Source of the DNA: Massilimicrobiota sp. An134
GTDB taxonomy: Bacteria; Bacillota_I; Bacilli_A; Erysipelotrichales; Coprobacillaceae
Assembly: GCF_002160815.1 (NCBI RefSeq)
Contig: NZ_NFLH01000003.1
Location: 62,001-126,000, forward strand
Reading direction: 5' to 3'
DNA: 64,000 nt
Shown here: in pieces, positions 10,546 through 17,937 of the stretch
Layout: every line of letters starts with the position of its first letter
Numbering within the stretch: position 1 is the stretch's first letter
Notes under the pieces: generated by a model
Databases searched by the model: none
What the model saw: only the letters and a program-made list of their open reading frames with translations
What the model was told of the DNA's origin: nothing
Made by a program: the position numbers and the translations under genes

Positions 10546-12072
10546 TTATTCTGCTTTTTTCTTTAAAATTGACTTTGCCAAAACAAACACAAGGCAAGCA
10601 ACAATCACAATAGCAAATGGCATGATTGGTAAATTAATATGTGCTTCATACACACAACCAAAATACACAAGAAGTGCATAAACAATAATCAAACCACAAA
10701 TTCCCTTCATGGAAAGGACTTTCTCCATTGTTGAATCTTGTAGATACATTTTCTTAAATGCACCAATTGTAAAAGTTCCAACAATCAAAAGAATAATTCC
10801 ATCAACAAGTTTATAAACTGTTGACAATGGTAATGCTATGGCTGGATAAAGACTGATTGTATAGAAAACATCTCCATAAATAAGTCCTCCAAGCAATGCT
10901 GCTACACCAAGTGAAAGAAATAAATTTCCCATTTTTTTCTTTCTCATAAGAAGTCCAAGCAACGCAAGTATAGCTCCAACTCCTAAGTCCCCCAAAAAGA
11001 TAATAAAGACTGCATAATAAAGTACTGCAATAGCGATTGTTGTATCAATCTTATCTGATTGCTTCACTTTACTTAGCATTTCAAATGGTTTGACAATTTT
11101 CGCATTGTGTACAACTGTTGGAGCCACAACTTGCTGATGATCTAAAATATCAGCTGGTAGTTCCTGATACTCCATACCGTTGATATGTTTTAACATATCT
11201 TTGAATTCCTCAATCATACGTTTTGGAATAAATCCATAAATTGCACACTTACTTTGGAAATCCACAACAAAGATTTTAAATGACTCTATTCTTTGTAAGA
11301 ATAATCCTGTTGAATAAAGTTTCAACAAATCAACTTTGTGTGTTTCTCTTAAAATTGTCATCTTTTGATCCATGCGTAAGATATATTCAGTCATCGCATG
11401 AACTTCTTCTTCTAATTCCTTTTTTGCATCATTGACTTTCCCATGTACAAATGAAGGAATCACTATTTCTTCAAATCCTAACGCTTTAAATATATTGTCT
11501 ACTTCCAGCAATAAGTTATTTGTAACAATATAACAACAATATACATACTGACGATCTTCACCTAATTTATTAAATATAAATGGTCGACCTTCATAATATT
11601 TAATTTTATCAAGATTTTGTCTATGAAAACGTCCAAATCTGGCTTTTACATATTGACAATTCAATAAATGATCAAGATCTACATCACTCAATGTTAATCT
11701 TGTCAAGATTTCTAATGTTTTTTCATTTTCATCTTTTTCAGTAATCAATTGATCTTGAACATCTTTGATATTTTTAATTTGAGCTTCTAAATCACTTAAA
11801 TATTGATCTGTCTGATCAAGATTTAATGTTTTATCAGGAGCCAAATCTTTATTCAAATCCAACTTCATATCAGATGCAACCTGAATCAAACGATCCAATA
11901 ATTTTGTATAGGCATTATCTTCCTGTAATGCATGTACTCCTTTAACATTATTGACAATCTTTGAAGCAGGTTGAGGATAAAAGTACTTGGAATCTTTGAG
12001 TGTAAATAAGACCTGATCCAAATCATGACGATCAAAAGTCATATTTAACAATATCATTTCTTCTATAGCCAT
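10546..12072 (-). CDS. second, shortened V-ATPase subunit I paralogue
   Basis: A 508-residue paralogue of the next gene. The N-termini align well (for example YPQPASKIVNNVKG against HPEPASKFADSVQG), as do the KARFGRFHRQNLDKIKYY region and the FVHGK segment. The cytoplasmic arm is complete, but the membrane part has only about six helices and stops at the helix aligning with ALLIAMPVVMIFLKEP of subunit I, so the last ~110 residues with both channel arginines are missing. No frameshift is visible, and the gene has its own site (TAGGGGGA) and sits in the operon. It cannot conduct ions alone; it may be a structural or regulatory stator part. Confidence 0.85.
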   Translation of the reverse strand: MAIEEMILLNMTFDRHDLDQVLFTLKDSKYFYPQPASKIVNNVKGVHALQEDNAYTKLLDRLIQVASDMKLDLNKDLAPDKTLNLDQTDQYLSDLEAQIKNIKDVQDQLITEKDENEKTLEILTRLTLSDVDLDHLLNCQYVKARFGRFHRQNLDKIKYYEGRPFIFNKLGEDRQYVYCCYIVTNNLLLEVDNIFKALGFEEIVIPSFVHGKVNDAKKELEEEVHAMTEYILRMDQKMTILRETHKVDLLKLYSTGLFLQRIESFKIFVVDFQSKCAIYGFIPKRMIEEFKDMLKHINGMEYQELPADILDHQQVVAPTVVHNAKIVKPFEMLSKVKQSDKIDTTIAIAVLYYAVFIIFLGDLGVGAILALLGLLMRKKKMGNLFLSLGVAALLGGLIYGDVFYTISLYPAIALPLSTVYKLVDGIILLIVGTFTIGAFKKMYLQDSTMEKVLSMKGICGLIIVYALLVYFGCVYEAHINLPIMPFAIVIVACLVFVLAKSILKKKAE

Positions 12073-12083
12073 ATCTTGTCCCC

Positions 12084-13121
12084 CTAATAGATGAGCATCG
12101 CTTCAATCTGACTCGGTGCCTCTCCATATCTTAAACCTTCAATAATATGTTTAAGATTATCAATTTCTACTTGATATACAATTTTATATGTCATATAAAC
12201 CAATGCACTGTCTGTTGAAAATCTCATGAAACGTCTGGCTAAATTATATCTGATCTTTTCTGTATAATATTCAATATATACAAATTCATGATCATCTACA
12301 TATAATTTATATGGTGACTCAGCTAGTTTTCTTAAAAACTCACTGGCATCCTTTGTTTCAATCAGTTCATACATAACACTTTTTGGAATACGGCTATATT
12401 CCATAAATAATGTTTCTCTAATTTGATCTGGCGTGGCATTGAAATATTTCTTTAGACGATATATCTTTGTAATATTCTGTAATTCTATAGATGTATTGAT
12501 CATTGTTAATAAATCTTTACGTTTTTTTCCTCTATACAGCTTATTAACGACATCAACATACTGCGCATAATAAATATGCTTTAATTCTAACTCTAACATA
12601 TTAGAATCAAATCTTTCATCATCTTCAGGCTTATATTTGAGTAATGCATCATAATACTTTGTTCCTTTTAATAAAAATAACAAACTATCATAATCATTAA
12701 TAGCCAATAAACCATATAGATCAAAGCTTGCATATTTATTCAAATATTCTGGAATTTCAATTTCATAACCTGTGTAATAATCAGATACAATCAATCTTGC
12801 TTTTGTTAAAATCAATTGAATCTCTAATTCCATAACACCTAAGCGATAAAATTCTAATTCCTTTTTTGAAGCAAATCTCATCAAACGATCAAGTCTTAAA
12901 AAGATTTCTTTATTTAATAAAGCTTCTAACTGACCACGATGAATATTCACTTCTTTTAAATCAGCTAATATACCACTATAAGCTGTTTCACTTTTTAAAT
13001 AAGCAACTAAATCATTAATGCTTCTTCTTTTTAAAAGCTCTTCATAATTTTGTTCAGTTAATCTATGTGAATACATAGAACGAGCTTTGGCAAGAATAGC
13101 ATTTGATGAAAAAGAACTCAT
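12084..13121 (-). CDS. atpC: V-type ATPase subunit C
   Basis: Subunit C (also called d) is the funnel-shaped all-helical adaptor between the central stalk and the K ring. It has 345 residues, the usual length. Features are an N-terminal Ala/Arg-rich helix (SSNAILAKARSMYSHRL), repeated helical units with KRRSINDLVAYLKSETAY, and a conserved LKHIIEGLRYGEAPSQIEAMLIY tail, divided here because of length, typical of the family. It starts with AGAGGTG upstream. It precedes the two I genes rather than following E, an order different from Enterococcus hirae ntp. Confidence 0.9.
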   Translation of the reverse strand: MSSFSSNAILAKARSMYSHRLTEQNYEELLKRRSINDLVAYLKSETAYSGILADLKEVNIHRGQLEALLNKEIFLRLDRLMRFASKKELEFYRLGVMELEIQLILTKARLIVSDYYTGYEIEIPEYLNKYASFDLYGLLAINDYDSLLFLLKGTKYYDALLKYKPEDDERFDSNMLELELKHIYYAQYVDVVNKLYRGKKRKDLLTMINTSIELQNITKIYRLKKYFNATPDQIRETLFMEYSRIPKSVMYELIETKDASEFLRKLAESPYKLYVDDHEFVYIEYYTEKIRYNLARRFMRFSTDSALVYMTYKIVYQVEIDNLKHIIEGLRYGEAPSQIEAMLIY

Positions 13122-13136
13122 ACGCTCACCTCTTCT

Positions 13137-13448
13137 CTATATTTCTTTACAACGATTAACAATGGTAGAAACCCACTCATCTTTATTCTTTTCGTAAAGA
13201 CTAGAGAGCTGATTTAGTGATTCTTTGTACTCTTGTTCATTTTTGACTCTTGTTTCTTGAATCTTTGCTTCTAATTCTTTTTTATGAGCATCAATTTTCA
13301 CTTGATATTCTTTGACAAAAGAATCATAGATTTCTTTTTTCTTAGCATTCATATTGGCTTGAACATCTTGTTTTTTCTTCTTAGCTTCTTCAACCCTTTT
13401 TGAACACTCTAAATCTACTGAAACAATATCATCAATAATTTTGTCCAA
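13137..13448 (-). CDS. V-type ATPase H/G-type peripheral stalk coiled coil
   Basis: First gene of the operon, 103 residues, almost entirely a Lys/Glu-rich alpha helix with heptad-like spacing (about residues 8-85), as in the small stalk subunit that pairs with E. The start codon is TTG (MDKIIDDIVSVDLE) with GGAGGG six bases upstream; no ATG fits. The assignment comes from size, composition and position rather than from a diagnostic motif. Low initiation from TTG might tune stoichiometry of the stalk. Confidence 0.8.
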   Translation of the reverse strand: MDKIIDDIVSVDLECSKRVEEAKKKKQDVQANMNAKKKEIYDSFVKEYQVKIDAHKKELEAKIQETRVKNEQEYKESLNQLSSLYEKNKDEWVSTIVNRCKEI

Positions 13449-13485
13449 AATAATCCCTCCTCACTTTAATCATTTATTCTCACAT

Positions 13486-13514
13486 AGTTTACTCCTATTT
13501 TTTTAACATTTCAA
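13486..13514 (-). promoter_or_regulatory. promoter of V-ATPase operon
   Basis: On the minus strand TTGAAA (13509-13514) is followed after exactly 17 bases by TAAACT (13486-13491). This sits about 40 nt before the TTG start of the first operon gene, leaving a short leader with the ribosome site. Confidence 0.65.
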
Positions 13515-13656
13515 GCAAAACAGTACTTTGTAAAAAAGAATAAAAAACAGTTATATCTTATCAATTTTTCTTATTATGATAAAAAAGTTATTCAAGTTTA
13601 TTTTTCACTCATTTCATCAACATTTTTTAACTTTCCTATCATATATGATATTTTCA

Positions 13657-13909
13657 TTAAGCCTTAGAATAATGAACATGTTGTCGTTTCCATTGTTAAT
13701 TTTCTTTCACAATCACCTGTGTTTCTAGGCCTTGTATTCCATCAAGCTCACGGGTATCTCTTTTGATACATTGTGTCTGATATTCAAAAACAACAATAGC
13801 CATAGCATCATTGATATGATAAACGTTTACTTGCTTTGTTACTCATTCAATAGATAAATATGATTTTTGAATTCTATCAATCAAAAAATTCTGATAGATA
13901 CTTCCATCC
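13657..13909 (-). pseudogene. decayed NTF2/SnoaL-like domain protein
   Basis: Within the 564-nt stretch between the V-ATPase operon and the FNT gene, one minus-strand frame reads VTKQVNVYHINDAMAIVVFE, then continues to GLETQVIVKEN, an in-frame TAA (13696-13698), then QWKRQHVHYSKA and a final stop at 13657. The order strand-AIVxFxY-ETQVxVKENxQWKxxHVHYSK is that of the C-terminal half of small NTF2/SnoaL-like proteins. A second in-frame TGA (13843-13845) interrupts IQKSYLSIE upstream, and the preceding ~60 nt hold short matching pieces (GSIYQNFLIDR) up to another stop. The 5' limit is uncertain. Elsewhere in this stretch I see only the operon promoter and an AT-rich spacer. Confidence 0.6.
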
Positions 13910-13964
13910 CTTCATAAACATTTGCAATAGAAATGAAACAACATTTCAATTCACTTTTAATCAT

Positions 13965-14005
13965 AAAAAAACTGTAACATGTCTCAAAGTCCTGTTACAG
14001 TTTTT
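13965..14005 (-). terminator. bidirectional terminator after FNT gene
   Basis: AAACTGTAACA and TGTTACAGTTT form a perfect 11-bp stem with a 13-base loop; T-rich tracts flank both sides, so it can act in both directions. It directly follows the FNT stop at 14013. Confidence 0.9.
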
Positions 14006-14012
14006 ATTGTAT

Positions 14013-14780
14013 TTATTTTGTTTGAGGTGTTCTAAACATAATATAAATAGGTACAGCCAATAAAACACTACCACCTATAATATTTCCAAGTGTTGATATG
14101 AGCATATGTAGTGGAAGCATTGACCAGTCAATTGTTGAACCTAGCTGTGTGATTCCCATTGTAAAAATACCACCATTTGCAATACAGTGTTCAAATCCTG
14201 GTAAAACAAATGTCATAACCAAAATCATAATCACAATTAATCTGGCTGTTTCATCTTTAATCTTAACTCCTGAATATGCTGCAACACAAACAATGAAGTT
14301 ACACAAAATTCCTTTGATTAATAAATCAATGACATCAAAATTTAACTTAGATTCCATAATTCCCTTTAAATAAGGTTGCATAATCACTTCTTGAGCACCA
14401 CTTTTAATAAATAAGAAACAAATCAAAGATATACCAATCATATTTCCTATATAACAGACAACCCACATTGGCATAATCTCTTTTAATTTCATGTCACCTC
14501 TTAATACAGGCATGATTGTTACAAAACAATTTCCAGTAAATAATTCAGCCCCTAGATAAACAATAGCTACTAAACCAATTCCAAAAGACGCAGCCACAGC
14601 GATCTTTCCAACAACACTATGGTCACTTAACATAGCTCCTAATGTATAAGATAAAATAGCAGCCAATCCCAAATATGCCCCTGCCATAAATGCTCTTACA
14701 AAGAAACGTTTTGGATCTGTTTTCATTAAATTGATTTTAATATTTGCTAATTTACAAAGTGTTTCAATATCACCAATCAT
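14013..14780 (-). CDS. formate/nitrite transporter (FNT) family channel
   Basis: Pentameric anion channel family, 255 residues, six membrane helices. Diagnostic parts are GAELFTGNCF after helix 2 (the omega-loop region) and GFEHCIANGG, which holds the conserved central histidine of FocA-like channels, plus NIIGGSVLLAVPIY in the last helix. Substrate could be formate, nitrite, hydrosulphide or lactate; the sequence alone does not decide, although a fermentative host favours formate. The ATG is preceded by AAAGGAGAG. It is monocistronic with its own promoter and terminator. Confidence 0.9.
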   Translation of the reverse strand: MIGDIETLCKLANIKINLMKTDPKRFFVRAFMAGAYLGLAAILSYTLGAMLSDHSVVGKIAVAASFGIGLVAIVYLGAELFTGNCFVTIMPVLRGDMKLKEIMPMWVVCYIGNMIGISLICFLFIKSGAQEVIMQPYLKGIMESKLNFDVIDLLIKGILCNFIVCVAAYSGVKIKDETARLIVIMILVMTFVLPGFEHCIANGGIFTMGITQLGSTIDWSMLPLHMLISTLGNIIGGSVLLAVPIYIMFRTPQTK

Positions 14781-14805
14781 AGTCCCTCTCCTTTAAACCA
14801 AAAAC

Positions 14806-14834
14806 ATTATATAAGATACGACAAAAAAAGGCAA
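14806..14834 (-). promoter_or_regulatory. promoter of FNT gene
   Basis: Minus strand TTGCCT (14829-14834), 17-base spacer, TATAAT (14806-14811), 26 bases before the start codon. Confidence 0.7.
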
Positions 14835-14891
14835 AACTTTTTCCATGTTTTTCTAAAAAGTTCTTTCTTTGGCTTCAATGTAAATATTTTT

Positions 14892-14958
14892 TTAAGTTTA
14901 TGTTAAAACTTTACATAAACTTAACATAATATATATGTAATATTAACGATAGTTTACA
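14892..14958 (+). promoter_or_regulatory. Pho-box-like repeats and perfect inverted repeat before pstS
   Basis: TTTACA (14910) and TTAACA (14921) are 11 bases apart; weaker TATATG (14932) and TTAACG (14943) keep the same phase and TTTACA follows at 14953. This resembles PhoP boxes of Bacillus, which are TTAACA-type direct repeats spaced by about 5 bases. A perfect 12-bp inverted repeat TTAAGTTTATGT / ACATAAACTTAA (14892-14903, 14913-14924) overlaps it. No consensus -35 is evident, as expected for an activated promoter. Confidence 0.65.
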
Positions 14959-15007
14959 AGAAATTTGTTAAAGTATGAGTGATTAAAAATAAAGGATGGA
15001 ATCAATA

Positions 15008-15826
15008 ATGAAAAAGTTTGGAATATTAGTTATAGTCTTTATGGTTTGTTTAGCATTTCTTGGATTTTCAGCCAATGCTGATATAGAAACACAAAAAATC
15101 AGTTTAAATGGTTCAACATCTATGGAAAAAATGATTAATGCTGTTAAAGAAGGCATTGAAGAAAATTATCCAGAATTATCACTTGAACCACAGTTCACTG
15201 GTTCAAGTGCTGGGATTGAAGCTGTTCTCAATGGAACTGCTGATATTGGTAACTCTTCTCGTTATCTCAAAGATGCTGAAAAAGAAAAAGGTTTAACAGA
15301 AAATATTGTAGCCATTGATGCGATTGTGATTGTGACAGATACACAAAATAAAGTCGATAACTTAACAACTCAACAGTTAATAGATATTTATAAAGGAAAA
15401 ATTCGTAACTGGAAAGAAGTTGGAGGAGAAGATCTTCCTATTGTTGTGATTGGGCGTGAGTCTGGTTCTGGAACACGTAGTGCTTTTGAAGAAATATTGA
15501 ATATTGAAGAACAATGTCAATATGCCAATGAAGTCAATGAAACTGGTCCAATCATTGCAAAAGTTCAGTCTATTCCTGGGGCTATTGGTTATGTATCATT
15601 AGATGTTATTGATGAAACAGTAAAACCTCTATCTATTGATGGTGTTCAAGCCAGTGAAGAAACAATTCAAAATGGACAATATTCTTTACAAAGACCATTT
15701 GTGATGGCAACTAGAGGAGCTATCAACCAACAAAATGAAAATATTCAACATCTTTTCCAATTCATTCAAAGTGAAGACGGACAAAAAATCATACGTGCTG
15801 TTGGTCTTGTTCCTGTCGTTGAATAA
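15008..15826 (+). CDS. pstS: PstS-like phosphate-binding protein
   Basis: Extracytoplasmic phosphate-binding protein, 272 residues from the ATG at 15008 (AAAGGATGGA 7 nt upstream; the ATG at 14996 overlaps that site). It has a signal peptide (~25 residues) with an AxA-type end at SANA-D. The mature protein starts with ISLNGSTSMEKMI, the phosphate-contacting SGST-like loop, then FTGSSAGIEAVLNGTADIG and GRESGSGTRSAFEE, all hallmarks of PstS. No lipobox cysteine is visible, so it would be released or wall-held rather than a lipoprotein, which is unusual in Gram-positives. No pstCAB genes follow; they must lie elsewhere. Confidence 0.9.
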   Translation: MKKFGILVIVFMVCLAFLGFSANADIETQKISLNGSTSMEKMINAVKEGIEENYPELSLEPQFTGSSAGIEAVLNGTADIGNSSRYLKDAEKEKGLTENIVAIDAIVIVTDTQNKVDNLTTQQLIDIYKGKIRNWKEVGGEDLPIVVIGRESGSGTRSAFEEILNIEEQCQYANEVNETGPIIAKVQSIPGAIGYVSLDVIDETVKPLSIDGVQASEETIQNGQYSLQRPFVMATRGAINQQNENIQHLFQFIQSEDGQKIIRAVGLVPVVE

Positions 15827-15840
15827 AGAATCAATAAGAA

Positions 15841-15882
15841 AGTCTTATTTTCAATATTGAAGATAAAACTCTCTTTTTTTAT
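15841..15882 (+). terminator. terminator after pstS
   Basis: AGTCTTATTTTCAA pairs with TTGAAGATAAAACT (one mismatch, one G-T), followed by CTCTTTTTTTA. It isolates pstS from the riboswitch unit. Confidence 0.75.
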
Positions 15883-15957
15883 TTTGTCATTAATAAAAGA
15901 GGTAGTTATGATATTGACACTTTTATTTATCTTTTATATACTAAATATCGTTCATAC

Positions 15958-15995
15958 ACTGGTTCGAGAGCCAAACCCAGTATAAAAAACTAAGG
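15958..15995 (+). ncRNA. preQ1-I riboswitch aptamer
   Basis: P1 is ACTGG (15958-15962) pairing with CCAGT (15977-15981), followed by the A-rich tail ATAAAAAACTAAGG (15982-15995), which from memory is identical to the tail of the well-known Bacillus preQ1-I aptamer, and the stem is followed by the conserved TTC. The class senses preQ1, the queuosine precursor. It lies 66 nt before an ECF S-component and radical SAM gene, giving strong functional context. Binding normally lowers expression. Confidence 0.92.
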
Positions 15996-16046
15996 AAAAG
16001 AGATGGCTCACCATCTCTTTTCTGGCTTCTAACTGTTTTTTAGAAG
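15996..16046 (+). promoter_or_regulatory. riboswitch expression platform: two hairpins before qrtT
   Basis: AAAAGAGATGG / CCATCTCTTTT (15996-16021) forms an 11-bp stem with loop CTCA right after the aptamer. A second hairpin CTTCTAA / TTAGAAG (16026-16046), whose loop and 3' arm contain a run of six T, abuts the ribosome site AAAGG. GAGCCA of the aptamer (15968-15973) is complementary to TGGCTC (16004-16009) in the first hairpin, offering an alternative fold. Whether control is transcriptional or translational is not decided. Confidence 0.6.
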
Positions 16047-16061
16047 AAAGGAAAATGAAAT

Positions 16062-16661
16062 ATGAAAAAGAAAACAAAAATGCAAATGGTTATTGTCATG
16101 GGAATTGTTTTCAATGTTATGGGAGCATTCATTGCTATGACACTCTCTATTCCATTTTATATGGATTCTATTGGAACCATATTGGTGGCCGGACTTTTAG
16201 GTCCTAAATATGCCATGTTAACGGGTGTATTAGGAAGTATAACGAGTGGAATCACTTTTGATATCTATTCCTTCTATTATGCTCCTGTGCAACTGTTCAC
16301 AGGCTTCTTTGCTGGATTACTCTATCACGGCAAATGGCTCAAAGGATGGCGTACACCTATTGGTTCATTATTAGTTGGTATTCCAACATCATTATTGAGT
16401 GCCTGCATTACAGCTGGTTTATTTAACGGAATCACTTCTGGTGCCAGCAGCACTTTTGTTGTTGTCTTTCATCACTTAGGATTACCATTAGTATTCAGTA
16501 TCTTGCTTGTTCAAGTTTTTACTGATTACTTGGATAAATTCTTTGCCGTATGTCTGACAAAGGCGATTATTGAAAGAGGACATCTTTATGAGAAATGGGG
16601 GATAGCATGGAAAGATACAGCCGCATTGAAAACAAGCACAAAAGAGAAATCGTTCTTTTAA
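16062..16661 (+). CDS. qrtT: ECF transporter S-component, probably for queuosine precursors
   Basis: Membrane substrate-binding subunit of an energy-coupling-factor transporter, 199 residues with about six helices. YMDSIGTILVAGLLGPKYAM and YSFYYAPVQLFTGFFAGLLY are typical of this ECF S-component group. The preQ1-I riboswitch immediately upstream and the radical SAM gene overlapping its 3' end indicate that it imports queuosine, queuine or another 7-deazaguanine (QrtT role). Shared EcfA/EcfT components are not in this window. The start ATG has GAAAGG upstream. The riboswitch link is seen; the precise substrate is inferred. Confidence 0.82.
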   Translation: MKKKTKMQMVIVMGIVFNVMGAFIAMTLSIPFYMDSIGTILVAGLLGPKYAMLTGVLGSITSGITFDIYSFYYAPVQLFTGFFAGLLYHGKWLKGWRTPIGSLLVGIPTSLLSACITAGLFNGITSGASSTFVVVFHHLGLPLVFSILLVQVFTDYLDKFFAVCLTKAIIERGHLYEKWGIAWKDTAALKTSTKEKSFF

Positions 16662-17296
16662 AAGCCAGACCATGTGCCTGGTCAAAATGCACATTTTGTG
16701 ATTATATTGAAGATAATTCTACATGTACAGAAGAAATGATCAAAATCAATCAGGACGTTTTAAGTCATGTCACTGGTGAATATGGTGTTTTAGAAATCAT
16801 TGACTCTGCTAGTATTTTTGAATTACCTCAAGCAACACTATCACTGATTAAACAAATTATTCATGATAAAAATATTCACACACTCTTTGTAGAAAGTCAC
16901 TGGATTTATCATCAACGTATTCAGGAAATCAGAGATTTCTTTGGTATTGATATGATTGTAAAAATTGGTGTTGAATCTTTTGATGATGATTTTAGAAATC
17001 GTGTTCTCAATAAGAATGCGACTTTTTCAAGCATTGAGGAATTAAAAAAATATTTTGATTCACCTTGCCTGATGGTTGGTATTCAAGGACAAACAAAAGA
17101 AATGATTCAAAAAGATATGGATATTTTAACTCATCATTTCGATTATGGAACAATCAATATTTATCGTAATAATTCAACACCTATCAAAAGAGATGAATCT
17201 TTAATTCAATGGTTTATGCAAAACTATGCCTATTTACAAGATGATCCACGCTATGACTTTTTATGTGATCCTACTGATTTTGGTGTAGGAGATTAA
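16607..17296 (+). CDS. queL: radical SAM protein, probable queuine lyase (QueL-like)
   Basis: 229-residue radical SAM protein. The cluster motif is CAWSKCTFCDY, i.e. CX4CX2C rather than the canonical CX3CX2C, near residue 28. Later segments (VESHWIYHQRIQEIRDFFG, KIGVESFDDDFRNRVLNKN) fit a partial TIM barrel. In the queuosine salvage route described from Clostridioides difficile, QrtT imports the base, QueK hydrolyses queuosine and the radical SAM QueL converts queuine to preQ1; this gene is riboswitch-linked to qrtT, so QueL is the best call. The start is the ATG at 16607 (GGGG five nt upstream); it overlaps qrtT by 55 nt. No QueK is present. Confidence 0.78.
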   Translation: MERYSRIENKHKREIVLLKARPCAWSKCTFCDYIEDNSTCTEEMIKINQDVLSHVTGEYGVLEIIDSASIFELPQATLSLIKQIIHDKNIHTLFVESHWIYHQRIQEIRDFFGIDMIVKIGVESFDDDFRNRVLNKNATFSSIEELKKYFDSPCLMVGIQGQTKEMIQKDMDILTHHFDYGTINIYRNNSTPIKRDESLIQWFMQNYAYLQDDPRYDFLCDPTDFGVGD

Positions 17297-17312
17297 TACA
17301 ATTGAAATATAC

Positions 17313-17348
17313 AAAAAAATGTACGACACACACATCGTACATTTTTTT
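17313..17348 (+). terminator. bidirectional terminator
   Basis: AAAAAAATGTACGA and TCGTACATTTTTTT form a perfect stem with loop CACACACA, serving queL and the converging gene at 17365. Confidence 0.92.
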
Positions 17349-17364
17349 ATACCCATCACAATAT

Positions 17365-17769
17365 TTATCTATATCCGTTTCCAAAAAATACCCATTCACC
17401 TTGAGAGTTTTGAACACATTCATATCTATATCCTGACACAGATGCATTTTTCCCAAATTCAGGTGGTGCCTGAAAAAAGCCTGTATGAAAATCTAAATAA
17501 ACAACTATAGCATCCTGATACCCATCATGAATCAGATTCTTTTCAAATGTCTGACTTTCCATTCCATCATAATAGACATCTGTTACTGTTATACCATCTT
17601 GATCCATATTGGCAAGTGCCTTATCCATAACCAATCGAATATCCTCTCTTTTATGGATTGTATTATGACGAATTTCTCTATTAACTTCAACTGGCTGATT
17701 ACAAAATATAACAATGAGTGCTATCACAACAACTATCATGAATATAATGCCTTTTGTTTTCTTTTTCAT
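17365..17769 (-). CDS. small secreted or membrane-anchored protein, unknown
   Basis: 134 residues. An N-terminal MKKKTKG followed by a ~17-residue hydrophobic segment is an export signal or anchor. The rest is soluble and extracellular: a helix KREDIRLVMDKALANMD, a strand GITVTDVYYDG, then DAIVVYLDFHTGF and a C-terminal YRYECVQNSQGEWVFFGNGY. It looks like a small single-domain alpha/beta protein of a DUF type, but I cannot name it. GGAG lies upstream of the ATG. Monocistronic. Confidence 0.65.
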   Translation of the reverse strand: MKKKTKGIIFMIVVVIALIVIFCNQPVEVNREIRHNTIHKREDIRLVMDKALANMDQDGITVTDVYYDGMESQTFEKNLIHDGYQDAIVVYLDFHTGFFQAPPEFGKNASVSGYRYECVQNSQGEWVFFGNGYR

Positions 17770-17879
17770 ATTGATGAGCTCCTTACTTATCTTTGAAAAT
17801 ATAATAGACTTTTATTATATATATTATATAAAAAAGATATGAAAAACCTGTGAATATACAATTCCAATATTTTGGTTCT

Positions 17880-17902
17880 AAAAAAAGGATGCACATGCAT
17901 CC
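17880..17902 (-). terminator. terminator after GNAT gene
   Basis: Minus strand GGATGCATGTGCATCC palindrome followed by TTTTTTT, 35 nt past the stop of the acetyltransferase gene. Confidence 0.75.
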
Positions 17903-17937
17903 CTATTCCATCGACTCATATCAGGTAAGTCAATACT

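Noticed and set aside
13860-14063. 67-codon plus-strand ORF between the ATPase operon and the FNT gene
   Set aside because: It crosses a perfect terminator hairpin and the FNT coding end, has no ribosome site, and overlaps the decayed gene on the other strand.
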